Assembly (NCBI GenBank): GCA_902766885.1
Contig: CACXFS010000020.1
Location: 1-35,684 of the forward strand
Direction of reading: 5' to 3'
DNA length: 35,684 bases
Source of the DNA: an uncultured Ruminococcus sp.
GTDB taxonomy: Bacteria > Bacillota > Clostridia > Oscillospirales > Acutalibacteraceae
Shown here: positions 12,675 to 20,130 of the stretch, piece by piece
How positions within the stretch are numbered: position 1 is the stretch's first letter
Layout: every line of letters begins with the position of its first letter
Position numbers and translations under genes: made by a program
Notes under the pieces: model-generated
Database searches by the model: none
The model's input: the letters and a program-made list of their open reading frames with translations, nothing else
Told to the model about the DNA's origin: nothing

Positions 12675-12703
12675 ATAATACAACATTATTTGTAAAAAGT
12701 CAA
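12675..12703 (-). promoter_or_regulatory. Promoter of the cargo gene
   Basis: On the minus strand TTGACT (12703-12698), 17-nt spacer, TATTAT (12680-12675), about 40 nt before ATG 12632. The 99-nt gap from the tape measure stop holds no ORF and is very A/T-rich. A housekeeping promoter inside a late operon is the mark of an independently expressed moron. Confidence 0.8.
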
Positions 12704-12731
12704 CAATATATAACAATTATAGATTAATTAT

Positions 12732-15431
12732 TTATGCAAAAGCCGATTTACCGTTGTGACGTTTCTTGTATAGCTCGTTTTGCTTTACAATTTCATCGAA
12801 GATTTCAGAGCCATTGATTTTAGCAACAAACTCATAATGATTACCGCCGTTATTGCGGAAGATTACGAACATCTCATAAATGCGTTTAAGGTAGTCAAGC
12901 ATTTGCTTTAAGATTACAACGTCCTCACCGCTTGAAGTTTTAATCATAGACTGCAATTTTGACAACGGAGAAATGACCTCGGGGTCGCCTGTGTTAGCTC
13001 CTGCGTTATCGCCTACAACCGCAAGTGTGGGAGCTTTAACGATTGCGCCTTTGGCAAACTTGGGAATAAGCGTAGGCTCAGCAGGCATACTAAAGTGCCA
13101 ATCCTGACCAAATATATCGCCGAGTGCTCCTGCTATTCCACCTATTCCGTTTACAATACCTGACACAACATTGTAAACTCCTGTCCAGATACAATTTAAG
13201 GCATCTATAATGAGATTTATAATGCCTTTTAAAATAGACCAAATACCTTCCCAGATACCTTTGAAAAAGTCCTTAATGCCATTCCAAGCCTTTTCCCAAT
13301 TACCCGAAAAGACGCCTGTTACAAAGTCAAGCAATCCTCCGAGCGCTTCAAGCAAGCCGCTTACAAATCCACCTATTGTTGTAAAAACGGTATCAAAAAC
13401 GCCTTTTACTGCGTTAAAGATATTTGTTATAATCGGACTCCAGAAATCAACTATGTAATTAACAAGAGGCGAAAGGAAATTGTTCCATACAGTAGATATA
13501 CAATCGCACCATTTGCCGAAGAAATTTACTATACCGTCAAAAACAGGACTTAACCAGTTATTCCACGCTGACTGAACAATACTTACGATAAAATCCCAAG
13601 CAGGCTTTATCCATTCATTATAGACATTCATAAATGTTGTTCCGATATTCGTAAACATATCGCAAATATTCTGGAAAATTCCAGCACCGTCGCCATTCCA
13701 CCAATTCGAAATAGTCGTTCCAATATCTGAAAAAATATCGCCGATTAGATTCATAACATCAGCAAATTGAAGCTGAATATTATCATAAAAAAGACCGATT
13801 TCCGCACTACTATTTTCAACCCAGTCAGTAAGTGACTGCGTTGCAATTTCAAAACCGTCCGAAATCACCGTTCCTACACCGATTCCAAAATCTGAAAATC
13901 CGCTTAGTAAATTTGAAATTGCTGTTTCCATTGTCGGTCGCATTCGGTCAACAGAATTTCCTATTATATCAAACCAACCGTCAAAAAACGTTGATAGATT
14001 ATCAAAGCCTTTCGAAATGCTGTTGTAATAATTTTCGATAAACTTATTGATTCTGTTTCCGTCTTTTTCAAGCCACTTTGAAATACCGCCTGTTAAAGTC
14101 TGAAAGGACTTTCCTGCAACCTTTACAACACCGCCTACATACGAGCCAACTGCACCGAGTGCTGATTTTCCTGCTTTTGCAACGCCCTGAACATATGTTT
14201 TTACAATAGGTACGGCTTTTTCAAAAATCTTCTTGCAGTTTTCGCTGATTGAACTCCAATCAACGGAATTAATGCCTTTCTGCACTTTTTCAATAAAGTC
14301 TTTAAATCCGCTTTTCTCATACATTTTGTTAAATGCATTCTCAAGAGAATTGATTAGTCCTTTTCCTGCATTTTGCGTTGAACTTGAAGAAGCTCCCTGC
14401 CCTATTCCGCTTGAAATAGAAGAACCCGTTGTGTTACTATCAGAATTTGAACTATTGCTATTGGATAGAACATTTAACTTATCGAATCCTGCGAGTGAAC
14501 CTTTTGCTTTTTCAGAACTATCTTCAACACTCTGAATTTCTTCACTTGCTTTCTCGGCATCGTCGGCAACTGTTGAAATTCCGCTTGTAACAGCTGAATT
14601 GCTTTCGCCAAAAATGCTTATTGTAAATTCCTCGAATTTCTTTGCCAAGACTGCAAGTTTCTGAACTGCCTTATCAATATAAGTCAATAGCGGAACAAAG
14701 ATATTATTCAAAGCTCTACCGAGTGTTTCTTTTATATCTCCGAAATTGTTTTTTATCTGTTGAAGTTTTCCGGCAGGTGTGCTTGCAATAGCCTTGTTCA
14801 TCTCGCCTACATTATCGGTGATTACCTGTGCGAGCATTGCGGCTCTTTCCTGCTCATTTCCGTATTTCAGGACTTTTTCCTGTGCTTCGTCAAACGTAAT
14901 GCCCACACGAGTTAAAGCCGAGGTCTGCCCCTGCATAACCTTGCCCATAAGGTTGCCGATATTGACCATAGAACCGCTTGAAACATTAACGCCGTTCTGC
15001 TGTACGGCAAGATTATTCATTGCAGGAATAAGCTCTTTTAAGGCTTCATCAGTCTTTAAAAACGTAGCCAACTGCTGTGCGCCTGCGAGCTGAACTTCGT
15101 CACCTACAACGCCGAGCTGTTGCTGTGCGCTTGCATAGTCCTTGATTTTCTGAATACTCTTGTCGGTAGCCTGCATACGCTGTTTCATTATAGTTGTCAG
15201 CTTCGTTTCGGCTTCAGTCTGGATATTTGCAAGATTAATGCATTCTTCGCCAAATCTTTTTACCATCGCAACGGAAAAAGCCGCCGCAACAGCCGCACCG
15301 ATTTTCTTAAACGAAGCCGCCATTTTCTGACTTGCCGAATTTGCCTGATTCTGCACGTTGCTCAACTGCTTGCGAAAATTAGTGCCGTTAAGCACCATAT
15401 CAAGGCTGATTTGTCCGACTGATGTACTCAT
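12732..15431 (-). CDS. Tail tape measure protein, 899 aa
   Basis: It sets tail length and travels through the tail tube during DNA injection. The N-terminal 240 residues are the conserved assembly domain (MSTSVGQISLDMVLNGTNFR; SGSMVNIGNLMGKVMQGQTS; AMLAQVITDNVGEMNKA), followed by a Ser/Asn-rich linker (about 325-355). A long amphipathic helical region follows with Trp-rich, repeat-like segments (WNNWLSPVFDGIVNFFGKW; WNGIKDFFKGIWEGIWSIL) and glycine-rich hydrophobic stretches typical of membrane-active parts. By the usual 0.15 nm per residue this predicts a tail of about 135 nm. ATG 15431 has GGAGG upstream. It directly follows the tail chaperones, the standard order. No peptidase domain was seen. 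Confidence 0.95.
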   Translation of the reverse strand: MSTSVGQISLDMVLNGTNFRKQLSNVQNQANSASQKMAASFKKIGAAVAAAFSVAMVKRFGEECINLANIQTEAETKLTTIMKQRMQATDKSIQKIKDYASAQQQLGVVGDEVQLAGAQQLATFLKTDEALKELIPAMNNLAVQQNGVNVSSGSMVNIGNLMGKVMQGQTSALTRVGITFDEAQEKVLKYGNEQERAAMLAQVITDNVGEMNKAIASTPAGKLQQIKNNFGDIKETLGRALNNIFVPLLTYIDKAVQKLAVLAKKFEEFTISIFGESNSAVTSGISTVADDAEKASEEIQSVEDSSEKAKGSLAGFDKLNVLSNSNSSNSDSNTTGSSISSGIGQGASSSSTQNAGKGLINSLENAFNKMYEKSGFKDFIEKVQKGINSVDWSSISENCKKIFEKAVPIVKTYVQGVAKAGKSALGAVGSYVGGVVKVAGKSFQTLTGGISKWLEKDGNRINKFIENYYNSISKGFDNLSTFFDGWFDIIGNSVDRMRPTMETAISNLLSGFSDFGIGVGTVISDGFEIATQSLTDWVENSSAEIGLFYDNIQLQFADVMNLIGDIFSDIGTTISNWWNGDGAGIFQNICDMFTNIGTTFMNVYNEWIKPAWDFIVSIVQSAWNNWLSPVFDGIVNFFGKWCDCISTVWNNFLSPLVNYIVDFWSPIITNIFNAVKGVFDTVFTTIGGFVSGLLEALGGLLDFVTGVFSGNWEKAWNGIKDFFKGIWEGIWSILKGIINLIIDALNCIWTGVYNVVSGIVNGIGGIAGALGDIFGQDWHFSMPAEPTLIPKFAKGAIVKAPTLAVVGDNAGANTGDPEVISPLSKLQSMIKTSSGEDVVILKQMLDYLKRIYEMFVIFRNNGGNHYEFVAKINGSEIFDEIVKQNELYKKRHNGKSAFA

Positions 15432-15458
15432 AAATATTCCTCCTTTCCCCTGAAATTT

Positions 15459-15793
15459 TTACATTGAAGCAAAGATATTCTGAAACTGTTTTATAATTTC
15501 GTCCATTTCAGCGGCGGTGTATTTCTTTACATTGCGTGACCGCCACTTGTTTCGTATTCGGTGCTGTGCTGACGTGAAGTGCTTTAAAACGTCCTCATCA
15601 TCTTCAAGGCGGATTTGTACCGTCCTTGCAAGCGGCGTGTCGGGTCCTAAGCCCGAAAGCAAAGAGCGGAACTCAGTCCACGTCATAGACTGAAAATCTG
15701 TAGAGTAAATGCTGACCCCATAGCTTGATTTAAAAGACGAAACGATTAAATCGAAATCGTCTATTAAGTCGTAGCCGGGGTCGTCGTTTCCCC
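15459..15793 (-). CDS. Gp15-family tail chaperone (T part), made by -1 frameshift
   Basis: From ATG 15686 this frame gives only 75 aa. Upstream of that ATG it stays open for 40 codons to a TAA at 15809-15807. It encodes credible Gp15-type sequence (YDLIDDFDLIVSSFKSSYGV, then SIYSTDFQS) before MTWTEFRSLLSGLGPDTPLA, with no usable start codon. The frame is -1 to the chaperone gene at 15764-16090 and overlaps its end. The full product is therefore most likely a G-T fusion of about 210 aa made by -1 ribosomal slippage, as in lambda gpG/gpGT and many siphoviruses. It keeps tape measure protein soluble and recruits tail tube subunits. The stop is TAA at 15461-15459. Confidence 0.8.
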
Positions 15794-16090
15794 CTCGGGT
15801 TCCTCGTTATCGTTGATAACAGCCTGTGCCGCATTAACAACGAGCGTTGAGAAGTCCTCAAAACTTAACTTCAAGCTGTCGATTTTCTGCTGATTTTCTT
15901 CGTCAAAGAGCAGATTATAAATGTCAAGAACATTTTTAACGCTCATACCTTTGCCGTCATTGTCAAAGAGTGCAATAACTTTCAGCATTGTTACTGCGTC
16001 ATTATTAGCCTTGATTTCAACGTCCTTGACCTTGATAATCGGCTTTTCTTCGAAGTTTAATTTATCTGTAATATCAATGATTTTTGACAT
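15764..16090 (-). CDS. Tail assembly chaperone (G part), 108 aa
   Basis: An acidic protein between the major tail protein and the T frame, the invariant position of the short tail assembly chaperone. ATG 16090 has GGAGG upstream. It reads SKIIDITDKLNFEEKPIIKV, then a helical NVLDIYNLLFDEENQQKIDS segment, and ends NEEPEGETTTPATT. That low-complexity end is where the ribosome can slip at GGGGGAAA (15794-15787). Terminated product and frameshift product should be made in a fixed ratio. A hairpin at 16110-16149 between this gene and the tail tube gene may lower its transcription. Confidence 0.8.
   Translation of the reverse strand: MSKIIDITDKLNFEEKPIIKVKDVEIKANNDAVTMLKVIALFDNDGKGMSVKNVLDIYNLLFDEENQQKIDSLKLSFEDFSTLVVNAAQAVINDNEEPEGETTTPATT
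15787..15794 (-). other. Probable frameshift slippery site GGGGGAAA
   Basis: The -1 frame is open only between TAA 15809-15807 and the G stop at 15766-15764, so the shift must occur in about 43 nt. The only homopolymer pair there is GGGGGAAA, read GAG GGG GAA ACG in frame 0. A peptidyl-tRNA on GGG can re-pair perfectly one base back. It is not a perfect X-XXY-YYZ heptamer, so slippage in the P site is the likelier mechanism. Confidence 0.55.
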
Positions 16091-16109
16091 ATTATGCCTC
16101 CATTAGAAT

Positions 16110-16149
16110 TATAAAATTTGCAGTCGGGCAGAATTTATAACCCGACTGC
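16110..16149 (-). terminator. Hairpin between major tail and chaperone genes, possible attenuator
   Basis: GCAGTCGGG and CCCGACTGC (16141-16149 and 16120-16128) form a perfect 9-bp stem with a 12-nt loop, then AAATTTTATAA on the minus strand. Its place after the highly expressed tail tube gene suggests partial termination to favour tail tube protein over chaperone. Confidence 0.65.
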
Positions 16150-16156
16150 TTGTGTT

Positions 16157-16600
16157 TTAAACCGCAGGTGTGTAAACAGGCTTGCCGTTTGACATAACCT
16201 CAAATTCAAGCGGAGCGGCATTCGTTGAAGCTCCCGAACCTACGTTTGTTACTGAAATAACAGCGTTTGAGAAAAGCACGGTTGAACCGTCAGGGAAAGT
16301 CCACTTAAAGTCTTTCTCAACATCTCTGCCGTTTTTAAATGCACATTCTGCAACGAGGTCGTTGCCTATATCACCGACTGTTCTCTTGCCTTTTACGCTG
16401 ATTGTGACTGACTTTGCTGTCATAAGGTGATTTTTCCAGCCTTTAGATTCAAACGGATTCCATTCTTCAACGCCGTTGTCAAAAGACACGCCGAATTCTT
16501 CGCAGTTTGCAATCTGTGTTGCAGGTGTTCCTGCGCCGGCTTCGCCGATTTGAAACTGATTTTCATAGCAGGGATATACTCCCGATTTTGTTGTTGCCAT
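16157..16600 (-). CDS. Major tail (tube) protein, 147 aa
   Basis: It has the size, position and beta-rich composition of siphovirus tail tube proteins: MATTKSGVYPCYENQFQIGE, then WNPFESKGWKNHLMTAKSVT and KGKRTVGDIGNDLVAECAFK, with a typical C-terminal FEVMSNGKPVYTPAV. It polymerises as stacked hexamers around the tape measure protein. ATG 16600 has AAAGGA upstream. It lies between the tail terminator and the chaperones as expected. Confidence 0.88.
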   Translation of the reverse strand: MATTKSGVYPCYENQFQIGEAGAGTPATQIANCEEFGVSFDNGVEEWNPFESKGWKNHLMTAKSVTISVKGKRTVGDIGNDLVAECAFKNGRDVEKDFKWTFPDGSTVLFSNAVISVTNVGSGASTNAAPLEFEVMSNGKPVYTPAV

Positions 16601-16603
16601 CGT

Positions 16604-16999
16604 TTAATTCTTCCTTTCGTAGTAAATTTTCATTTCTATTACACGCTCATAAACGCCTTTGTCATCTGTGCCGACGTCCACAGGCTCAGGCATTAAAAGC
16701 TGTATCATATAAATCTGAGTGTTGCCGATTGTGACGTCCTTGACCGTCCTCAGCTTTTCAAAAAGCCTTTGAGCGGCTGTTTCTGTTTCGTCGGCATTAT
16801 TGTTGTAATGGATTAAAAACGAAACGCCTTTGATGTCGTATGAGCTGTCACGGCCGATTGCAGTAACAGGCGGCTCACTGCGCTTGAGCGAGTAAATACC
16901 GAGTGACTTGTCCTGTTTGTTGTCAAGTTTGCCGATATAGTAATGCTCGAAAAGGTCGAAACGCTTTAAAAAATCCCTGATATTTGCAAGTGTAATCAT
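16604..16999 (-). CDS. Tail terminator/minor capsid-type protein, 131 aa
   Basis: The start is ATG 16999, sharing ATGA with the stop of the previous gene. It begins MITLANIRDFLKRFDLFEHY; later segments (ERVIEMKIYYERKN) and the position directly before the tail tube gene match the tail terminator family (minor capsid-like in Streptococcus/Clostridia phages). It caps the growing tail tube and joins it to the head. No membrane or catalytic motif. Confidence 0.78.
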   Translation of the reverse strand: MITLANIRDFLKRFDLFEHYYIGKLDNKQDKSLGIYSLKRSEPPVTAIGRDSSYDIKGVSFLIHYNNNADETETAAQRLFEKLRTVKDVTIGNTQIYMIQLLMPEPVDVGTDDKGVYERVIEMKIYYERKN

Positions 17000-17385
17000 A
17001 AGCCGCATAACTCCTTATATATTTTTGCAAAGGTATCAACGCAGAAGTTTTCACGAGTGCCGCCCTTTTGCCAAGGAATAAACCATTCAGCGCCTGCGGC
17101 AATATTTTCTTCTCGGCTGAAATTGAATTCGGGGTGAAAGTACAGTCGCCTTGCATACGGTGTTGTTGAAACAATGCTCGCAACGCCTTTGTCGGAATTT
17201 GAGTAATCTGCAAAGGTGCTTTCATTTTGTAGGTTTCCTGTATCAAACGGCATAACCTGAGCATTTTTAACCTCTGTTAATAAAGCGTCGGTTGTCATTT
17301 CAAGAGCTTTCTGCGTGTTATGGTCAAGCTCCCTTAATTTGCCGAAATTCAGGTTTATTTTTGAACTGACATTAAAAGCACCCAT
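16996..17385 (-). CDS. HK97 gp10-like/minor capsid protein, 129 aa
   Basis: Basic, with MPFDTGNLQNESTF near the centre (the MPxDTGxL motif common to gp10-like and Minor_capsid_2 proteins) and YARRLYFHPEFNFSREEN followed by WFIPW. It is a head-tail connection component acting with its neighbours. It overlaps by one base with the upstream gene (TAATG) and by four with the downstream gene (ATGA), showing strong translational coupling. Confidence 0.82.
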   Translation of the reverse strand: MGAFNVSSKINLNFGKLRELDHNTQKALEMTTDALLTEVKNAQVMPFDTGNLQNESTFADYSNSDKGVASIVSTTPYARRLYFHPEFNFSREENIAAGAEWFIPWQKGGTRENFCVDTFAKIYKELCGL

Positions 17386-17726
17386 TAAATCACGTCCAAT
17401 TCTGTAAAATTGACTGTTCCGTCAGGGTTGCGAGCCTTAACACCTCTTACGATTTCTCGCCGCACTCCGTTAATCTCGGCAAATCCGCCGCTTATCGTCG
17501 GACTGTCGGGAACAATATCACCCGGTATAAGTATTACGCCGCTGACCTCGACTTTTTTCTGCTGAGCCGTCAGGACTGTTTTTGCGCTGTCCTGATAATT
17601 ACAATCCACTTTTTCGCTTTCAAAAATGACTTCGGGCGCACCGTCCTCGGTTACGCCCTCGCCATATAGTGTTAAATAAATCGGAGTTTTGCAGAATTTC
17701 TGCCTTACAAGGCTGGGAAATTTCAT
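17385..17726 (-). CDS. Head closure/head-tail joining protein, 113 aa
   Basis: A small beta-rich protein beginning MKFPSLVRQKFCKTPIYLTL, with KVEVSGVILIPGDIVPD and VRREIVRGVKARNPDGTVNF. It occupies the head-closure (stopper) position between the connector adaptor and the gp10-like gene. It ends in TAATG, overlapping the next start. The family is assigned by position and fold character. Confidence 0.72.
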   Translation of the reverse strand: MKFPSLVRQKFCKTPIYLTLYGEGVTEDGAPEVIFESEKVDCNYQDSAKTVLTAQQKKVEVSGVILIPGDIVPDSPTISGGFAEINGVRREIVRGVKARNPDGTVNFTELDVI

Positions 17727-17736
17727 CTAATCACCC

Positions 17737-18069
17737 CTAAATTGCGGTATAGCAAAGTCCTGTTGAAACAAGCAAGGAATACAATTCAGACGGAATCGCA
17801 ATACCGCAGACATTCTTGACTTTCTGACCGTCAAACGACATTGAAACTCCATTGAGAGAATAGCTCTGTACCTGCGAATCTAAAATATCCTCGTTTTCAC
17901 GTTCATAGGCTGTCAGCCTGTTATGTACTCGCTTGATTATTCTCTGTTGGAATTCCGTTAAAGAATTAAAATCCTTTATGCGATTAAATGTCAGAATGTC
18001 GATATGCTCTGCGGCTTTAATTGCAAATTCGTCCGTTATGCCCTGATTTTCGATATATACGCTGTACAA
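17737..18069 (-). CDS. Head-tail connector adaptor protein, 110 aa
   Basis: A helical protein of gp6-like size (FNSLTEFQQRIIKRVHNRLT; IPSELYSLLVSTGLCYTAI) located just after the major capsid region, where the adaptor that extends the portal is encoded. The start is TTG 18069, preceded by AAGGAATGA at the end of the upstream gene. No ATG is available before the conserved part, so TTG is accepted. Confidence 0.72.
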   Translation of the reverse strand: MYSVYIENQGITDEFAIKAAEHIDILTFNRIKDFNSLTEFQQRIIKRVHNRLTAYERENEDILDSQVQSYSLNGVSMSFDGQKVKNVCGIAIPSELYSLLVSTGLCYTAI

Positions 18070-18074
18070 TCAAA

Positions 18075-18299
18075 TCATTCCTTGTCCTTGCCGTCTGCCT
18101 TAAGCTTCTTATTTTCGGCTTTCAGCTTTTCGTTTTCCTTTTCAAGAGCCTCATACTTTTCAAGGGATACGGTTTTGCCGAGAGCGTGCTCTTTGATTTT
18201 GCCGTTATCGTCGTAAATATCAAAGCCCTGTGCCTTAAAAGCCTTTGCTTCTTCGGCAGTGTTTACCGTATATGCCTTATTCCCTTTAATTGCTTTCAT
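18075..18299 (-). CDS. Small Lys/Glu-rich coiled-coil protein, 74 aa
   Basis: Residues 1-40 are a compact basic domain (MKAIKGNKAYTVNTAEEAKA). About 46-70 form a near-perfect heptad coiled coil (LEKYEALEKENEKLKAENKK). It is located between the major capsid and connector genes, where such small Rho-like or head-completion proteins are common in Clostridia phages. No specific function recognised. Confidence 0.7.
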   Translation of the reverse strand: MKAIKGNKAYTVNTAEEAKAFKAQGFDIYDDNGKIKEHALGKTVSLEKYEALEKENEKLKAENKKLKADGKDKE

Positions 18300-18313
18300 T
18301 ATCGTTCACCCCT

Positions 18314-19207
18314 TTACGCTTCTGCGTGGATAATAATGCCGTCTTTGAGAAGCTCGTCAATGCCGAATGTTCCGTTGTAACGTCTGTTCTGATAGATATA
18401 TTTATCAGCTGTTCGGCTGTCAGTGCCGGGAGTAAAAAGCTTCATATAAGAATACTTAACTCTTGATACCTGAGCTTCGGGGTCTACAAGAATGTAGTCA
18501 ATCTGCTTTGCTGTTTCATCGGCTAAACAGCCGTTAGTGAAGTTGAACAGCGTCTTGAGCCTTGCACTCGGTACTTCCTTGATTTTGCTGATGTCGTCAA
18601 TTGAGCGTACTCTGCGGTCAATGCTCTTTGATGAGCTGATTTCAAGCGTTCTCTGAATGCCGTCGGCGTTTTTGAGAATCTTTTTGTATTTTGGTGTGCA
18701 ATACAAAATAACTCTGTCGAGCGGTACGCCTGCTTCCGAAAATGCCTCAAGGTTATCGTCAAAGTCCGAAAGAACGTTTGCGGCTGTCAGAGCAGATGTC
18801 TTGATTGTTGCGCCTACTCTTACAGCTTCTGCATAAAGCTTGCTGTATGTGTAACAATCGAGCTCGGGAATAGCCTCTCTGTTTTCGAAACGTTTCTGAA
18901 TGTTTGCGATTGACACAACAAGATTTGTTTCGTCAACGTTCATAGGGTCAATAGCAAATTCAACATCTCTGTCGTGGTCAAGCGTTTTTGTTTCGTAGCC
19001 GTTTGAATAAGTACCTGCGTTGAAACCGCCTGCACTTCTGGAATGGTCCTTATAACCGCTTACAGAAAGCTTCGGGATTTTAATATCCTGTCCGTTTACA
19101 ATCTGAATGTCTGAATTTGACTGATACAGGTCGTTGCAAGTAAGCTCCTGACCGTACAGTTCTCTTAATACGTTGCTGAATATTGTTGCATATTCAATTA
19201 CTGCCAT
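18314..19207 (-). CDS. Major capsid protein, 297 aa
   Basis: Its position after scaffold and its length fit an HK97-fold capsid protein: EYATIFSNVLRELYGQELTC at the N-terminus, RSAGGFNAGTYSNGYETKTL and a PMNVDETNLVVSIANI segment (probable E-loop to spine region), and a C-terminal YIYQNRRYNGTFGIDEL. ATG 19207 has AAGAGGTAAATA upstream. It forms the icosahedral shell together with the scaffold encoded 19 bp upstream. No protease is encoded nearby, so maturation probably does not need one. Confidence 0.9.
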   Translation of the reverse strand: MAVIEYATIFSNVLRELYGQELTCNDLYQSNSDIQIVNGQDIKIPKLSVSGYKDHSRSAGGFNAGTYSNGYETKTLDHDRDVEFAIDPMNVDETNLVVSIANIQKRFENREAIPELDCYTYSKLYAEAVRVGATIKTSALTAANVLSDFDDNLEAFSEAGVPLDRVILYCTPKYKKILKNADGIQRTLEISSSKSIDRRVRSIDDISKIKEVPSARLKTLFNFTNGCLADETAKQIDYILVDPEAQVSRVKYSYMKLFTPGTDSRTADKYIYQNRRYNGTFGIDELLKDGIIIHAEA

Positions 19208-19225
19208 AATTATTTACCTCTTTTC

Positions 19226-19840
19226 TTAATTTTTGATTCCGAAGATACCTCTTAACATATCTTCAGTTGCTTTGTTTGAGCCGTCACCGTCACCGCCGAT
19301 TTTCTGAACGCCGCCTGTACTTTCCTGCTTTACTTTGAGTGCAGGAATATCATCGAGAACGGTCTTAATCGCATTTGTGAGGTTTTCGGCTTTGATACTG
19401 CCGCTTTCGTCTGTGCAGTCTTTAAAATCAGCCATTTTGAGCAGATACGGAATTGACTTAGTGTCAACGCCCTGCTTAATAGCTTCGAGTGTTGCCGCCT
19501 GATTTATTTCAGCCTGCAAGCGTGCACTTTTTGCGGCTGTTAAATCATTCTGCAATGCTGACACATCAGGAGTGTTCTTTTTCTTGTTTTCAAGATAGGT
19601 TGCCATAGCGTTGTTTGCCTCGTCCTCTGTCAAGCCTTTCTGCTTAAAAAAAGACGTTAATGCAGATTTTGTAGCTCTGCCTGTTCGTTCGTTTACAATC
19701 CTGTCAAGCTCTTCCTGTGTGTATGTTTTCGGCTCAGAACCGTTGCCGCCGTCCTGATTTGCGTTGTTTCCGCCGTTGTCAAGGTCGGCGTCACCCTCAG
19801 CAAAAAGCTGAATGTTTGGTTTAAGAAATGTATCTTTCAT
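19226..19840 (-). CDS. Scaffolding protein, 204 aa
   Basis: An acidic, helical, low-complexity protein starting MKDTFLKPNIQLFAEGDADL, with an Asn/Gly/Asp-rich linker, YTQEELDRIVNERTGRATKS, a long coiled-coil-like helix and a basic/Gly C-terminus (KATEDMLRGIFGIKN). This is the plan of DUF4355/GP20-type scaffolds, found directly upstream of the major capsid gene as here. It guides procapsid assembly and leaves before packaging. ATG 19840 has GGAGG. Confidence 0.9.
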   Translation of the reverse strand: MKDTFLKPNIQLFAEGDADLDNGGNNANQDGGNGSEPKTYTQEELDRIVNERTGRATKSALTSFFKQKGLTEDEANNAMATYLENKKKNTPDVSALQNDLTAAKSARLQAEINQAATLEAIKQGVDTKSIPYLLKMADFKDCTDESGSIKAENLTNAIKTVLDDIPALKVKQESTGGVQKIGGDGDGSNKATEDMLRGIFGIKN

Positions 19841-19905
19841 TTTTTTACCTCCGTTTAATGCCCGTCGGCTTATTCCTTAGCTTTTACCCTCGTTCAAAGT
19901 TCTGG

Positions 19906-19947
19906 AGCATAATAAAAGCACCCTTGCAGTTAAATGCAAAAGTGCTT
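19906..19947 (-). terminator. Hairpin upstream of the scaffold gene, probable attenuator
   Basis: On the minus strand AAGCACTTTTGCA (19947-19935) pairs, with two G-U wobbles, with TGCAAGGGTGCTT (19928-19916), followed by TTATTATG. The stem begins inside the stop codon of the 55-aa gene. It would reduce but not prevent transcription into scaffold and capsid. The remaining gap to the scaffold start holds no clear promoter. Confidence 0.6.
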
Positions 19948-20113
19948 ACTTTGTTTCTTCTGTTTTCCTTGGTTTCTTTTCTGCCTTTTCGACAAAGCCG
20001 AGCTGTTCAAGGTGTTCCGCTCTCGGCTCGTCTGCTTCAAAGGCTTCACCGATTTTACGATGCGTCATATCGTTTTCACGGTCGATAAACTCTTTAATTA
20101 CTTTGATTTTCAT
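19946..20113 (-). CDS. Small charged hypothetical protein, 55 aa
   Basis: The start is ATG 20113 with GGAGGTGA at ideal distance; the extension to 20146 overlaps the previous gene and lacks a ribosome binding site. MKIKVIKEFIDRENDMTHRK and FEADEPRAEHLEQLGFVEKA form a small mixed domain with a Lys/Glu tail. Similar short proteins occur between minor capsid and scaffold genes in Clostridia phages. Function unknown. Confidence 0.75.
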   Translation of the reverse strand: MKIKVIKEFIDRENDMTHRKIGEAFEADEPRAEHLEQLGFVEKAEKKPRKTEETK

Positions 20114-20130
20114 TGTGTCACCTCCTAATT

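Noticed and set aside
12187-15422. Long plus-strand ORFs opposite the tape measure and cargo genes (up to about 100 aa)
   Set aside because: They lie antisense to well-supported genes, lack ribosome binding sites at their starts and encode low-complexity mirror sequence.
19848-19905. A separate promoter for scaffold and capsid
   Set aside because: A TTGAAC-like -35 is present but no acceptable -10 at 16-18 nt; expression is better explained by read-through from the late promoter.
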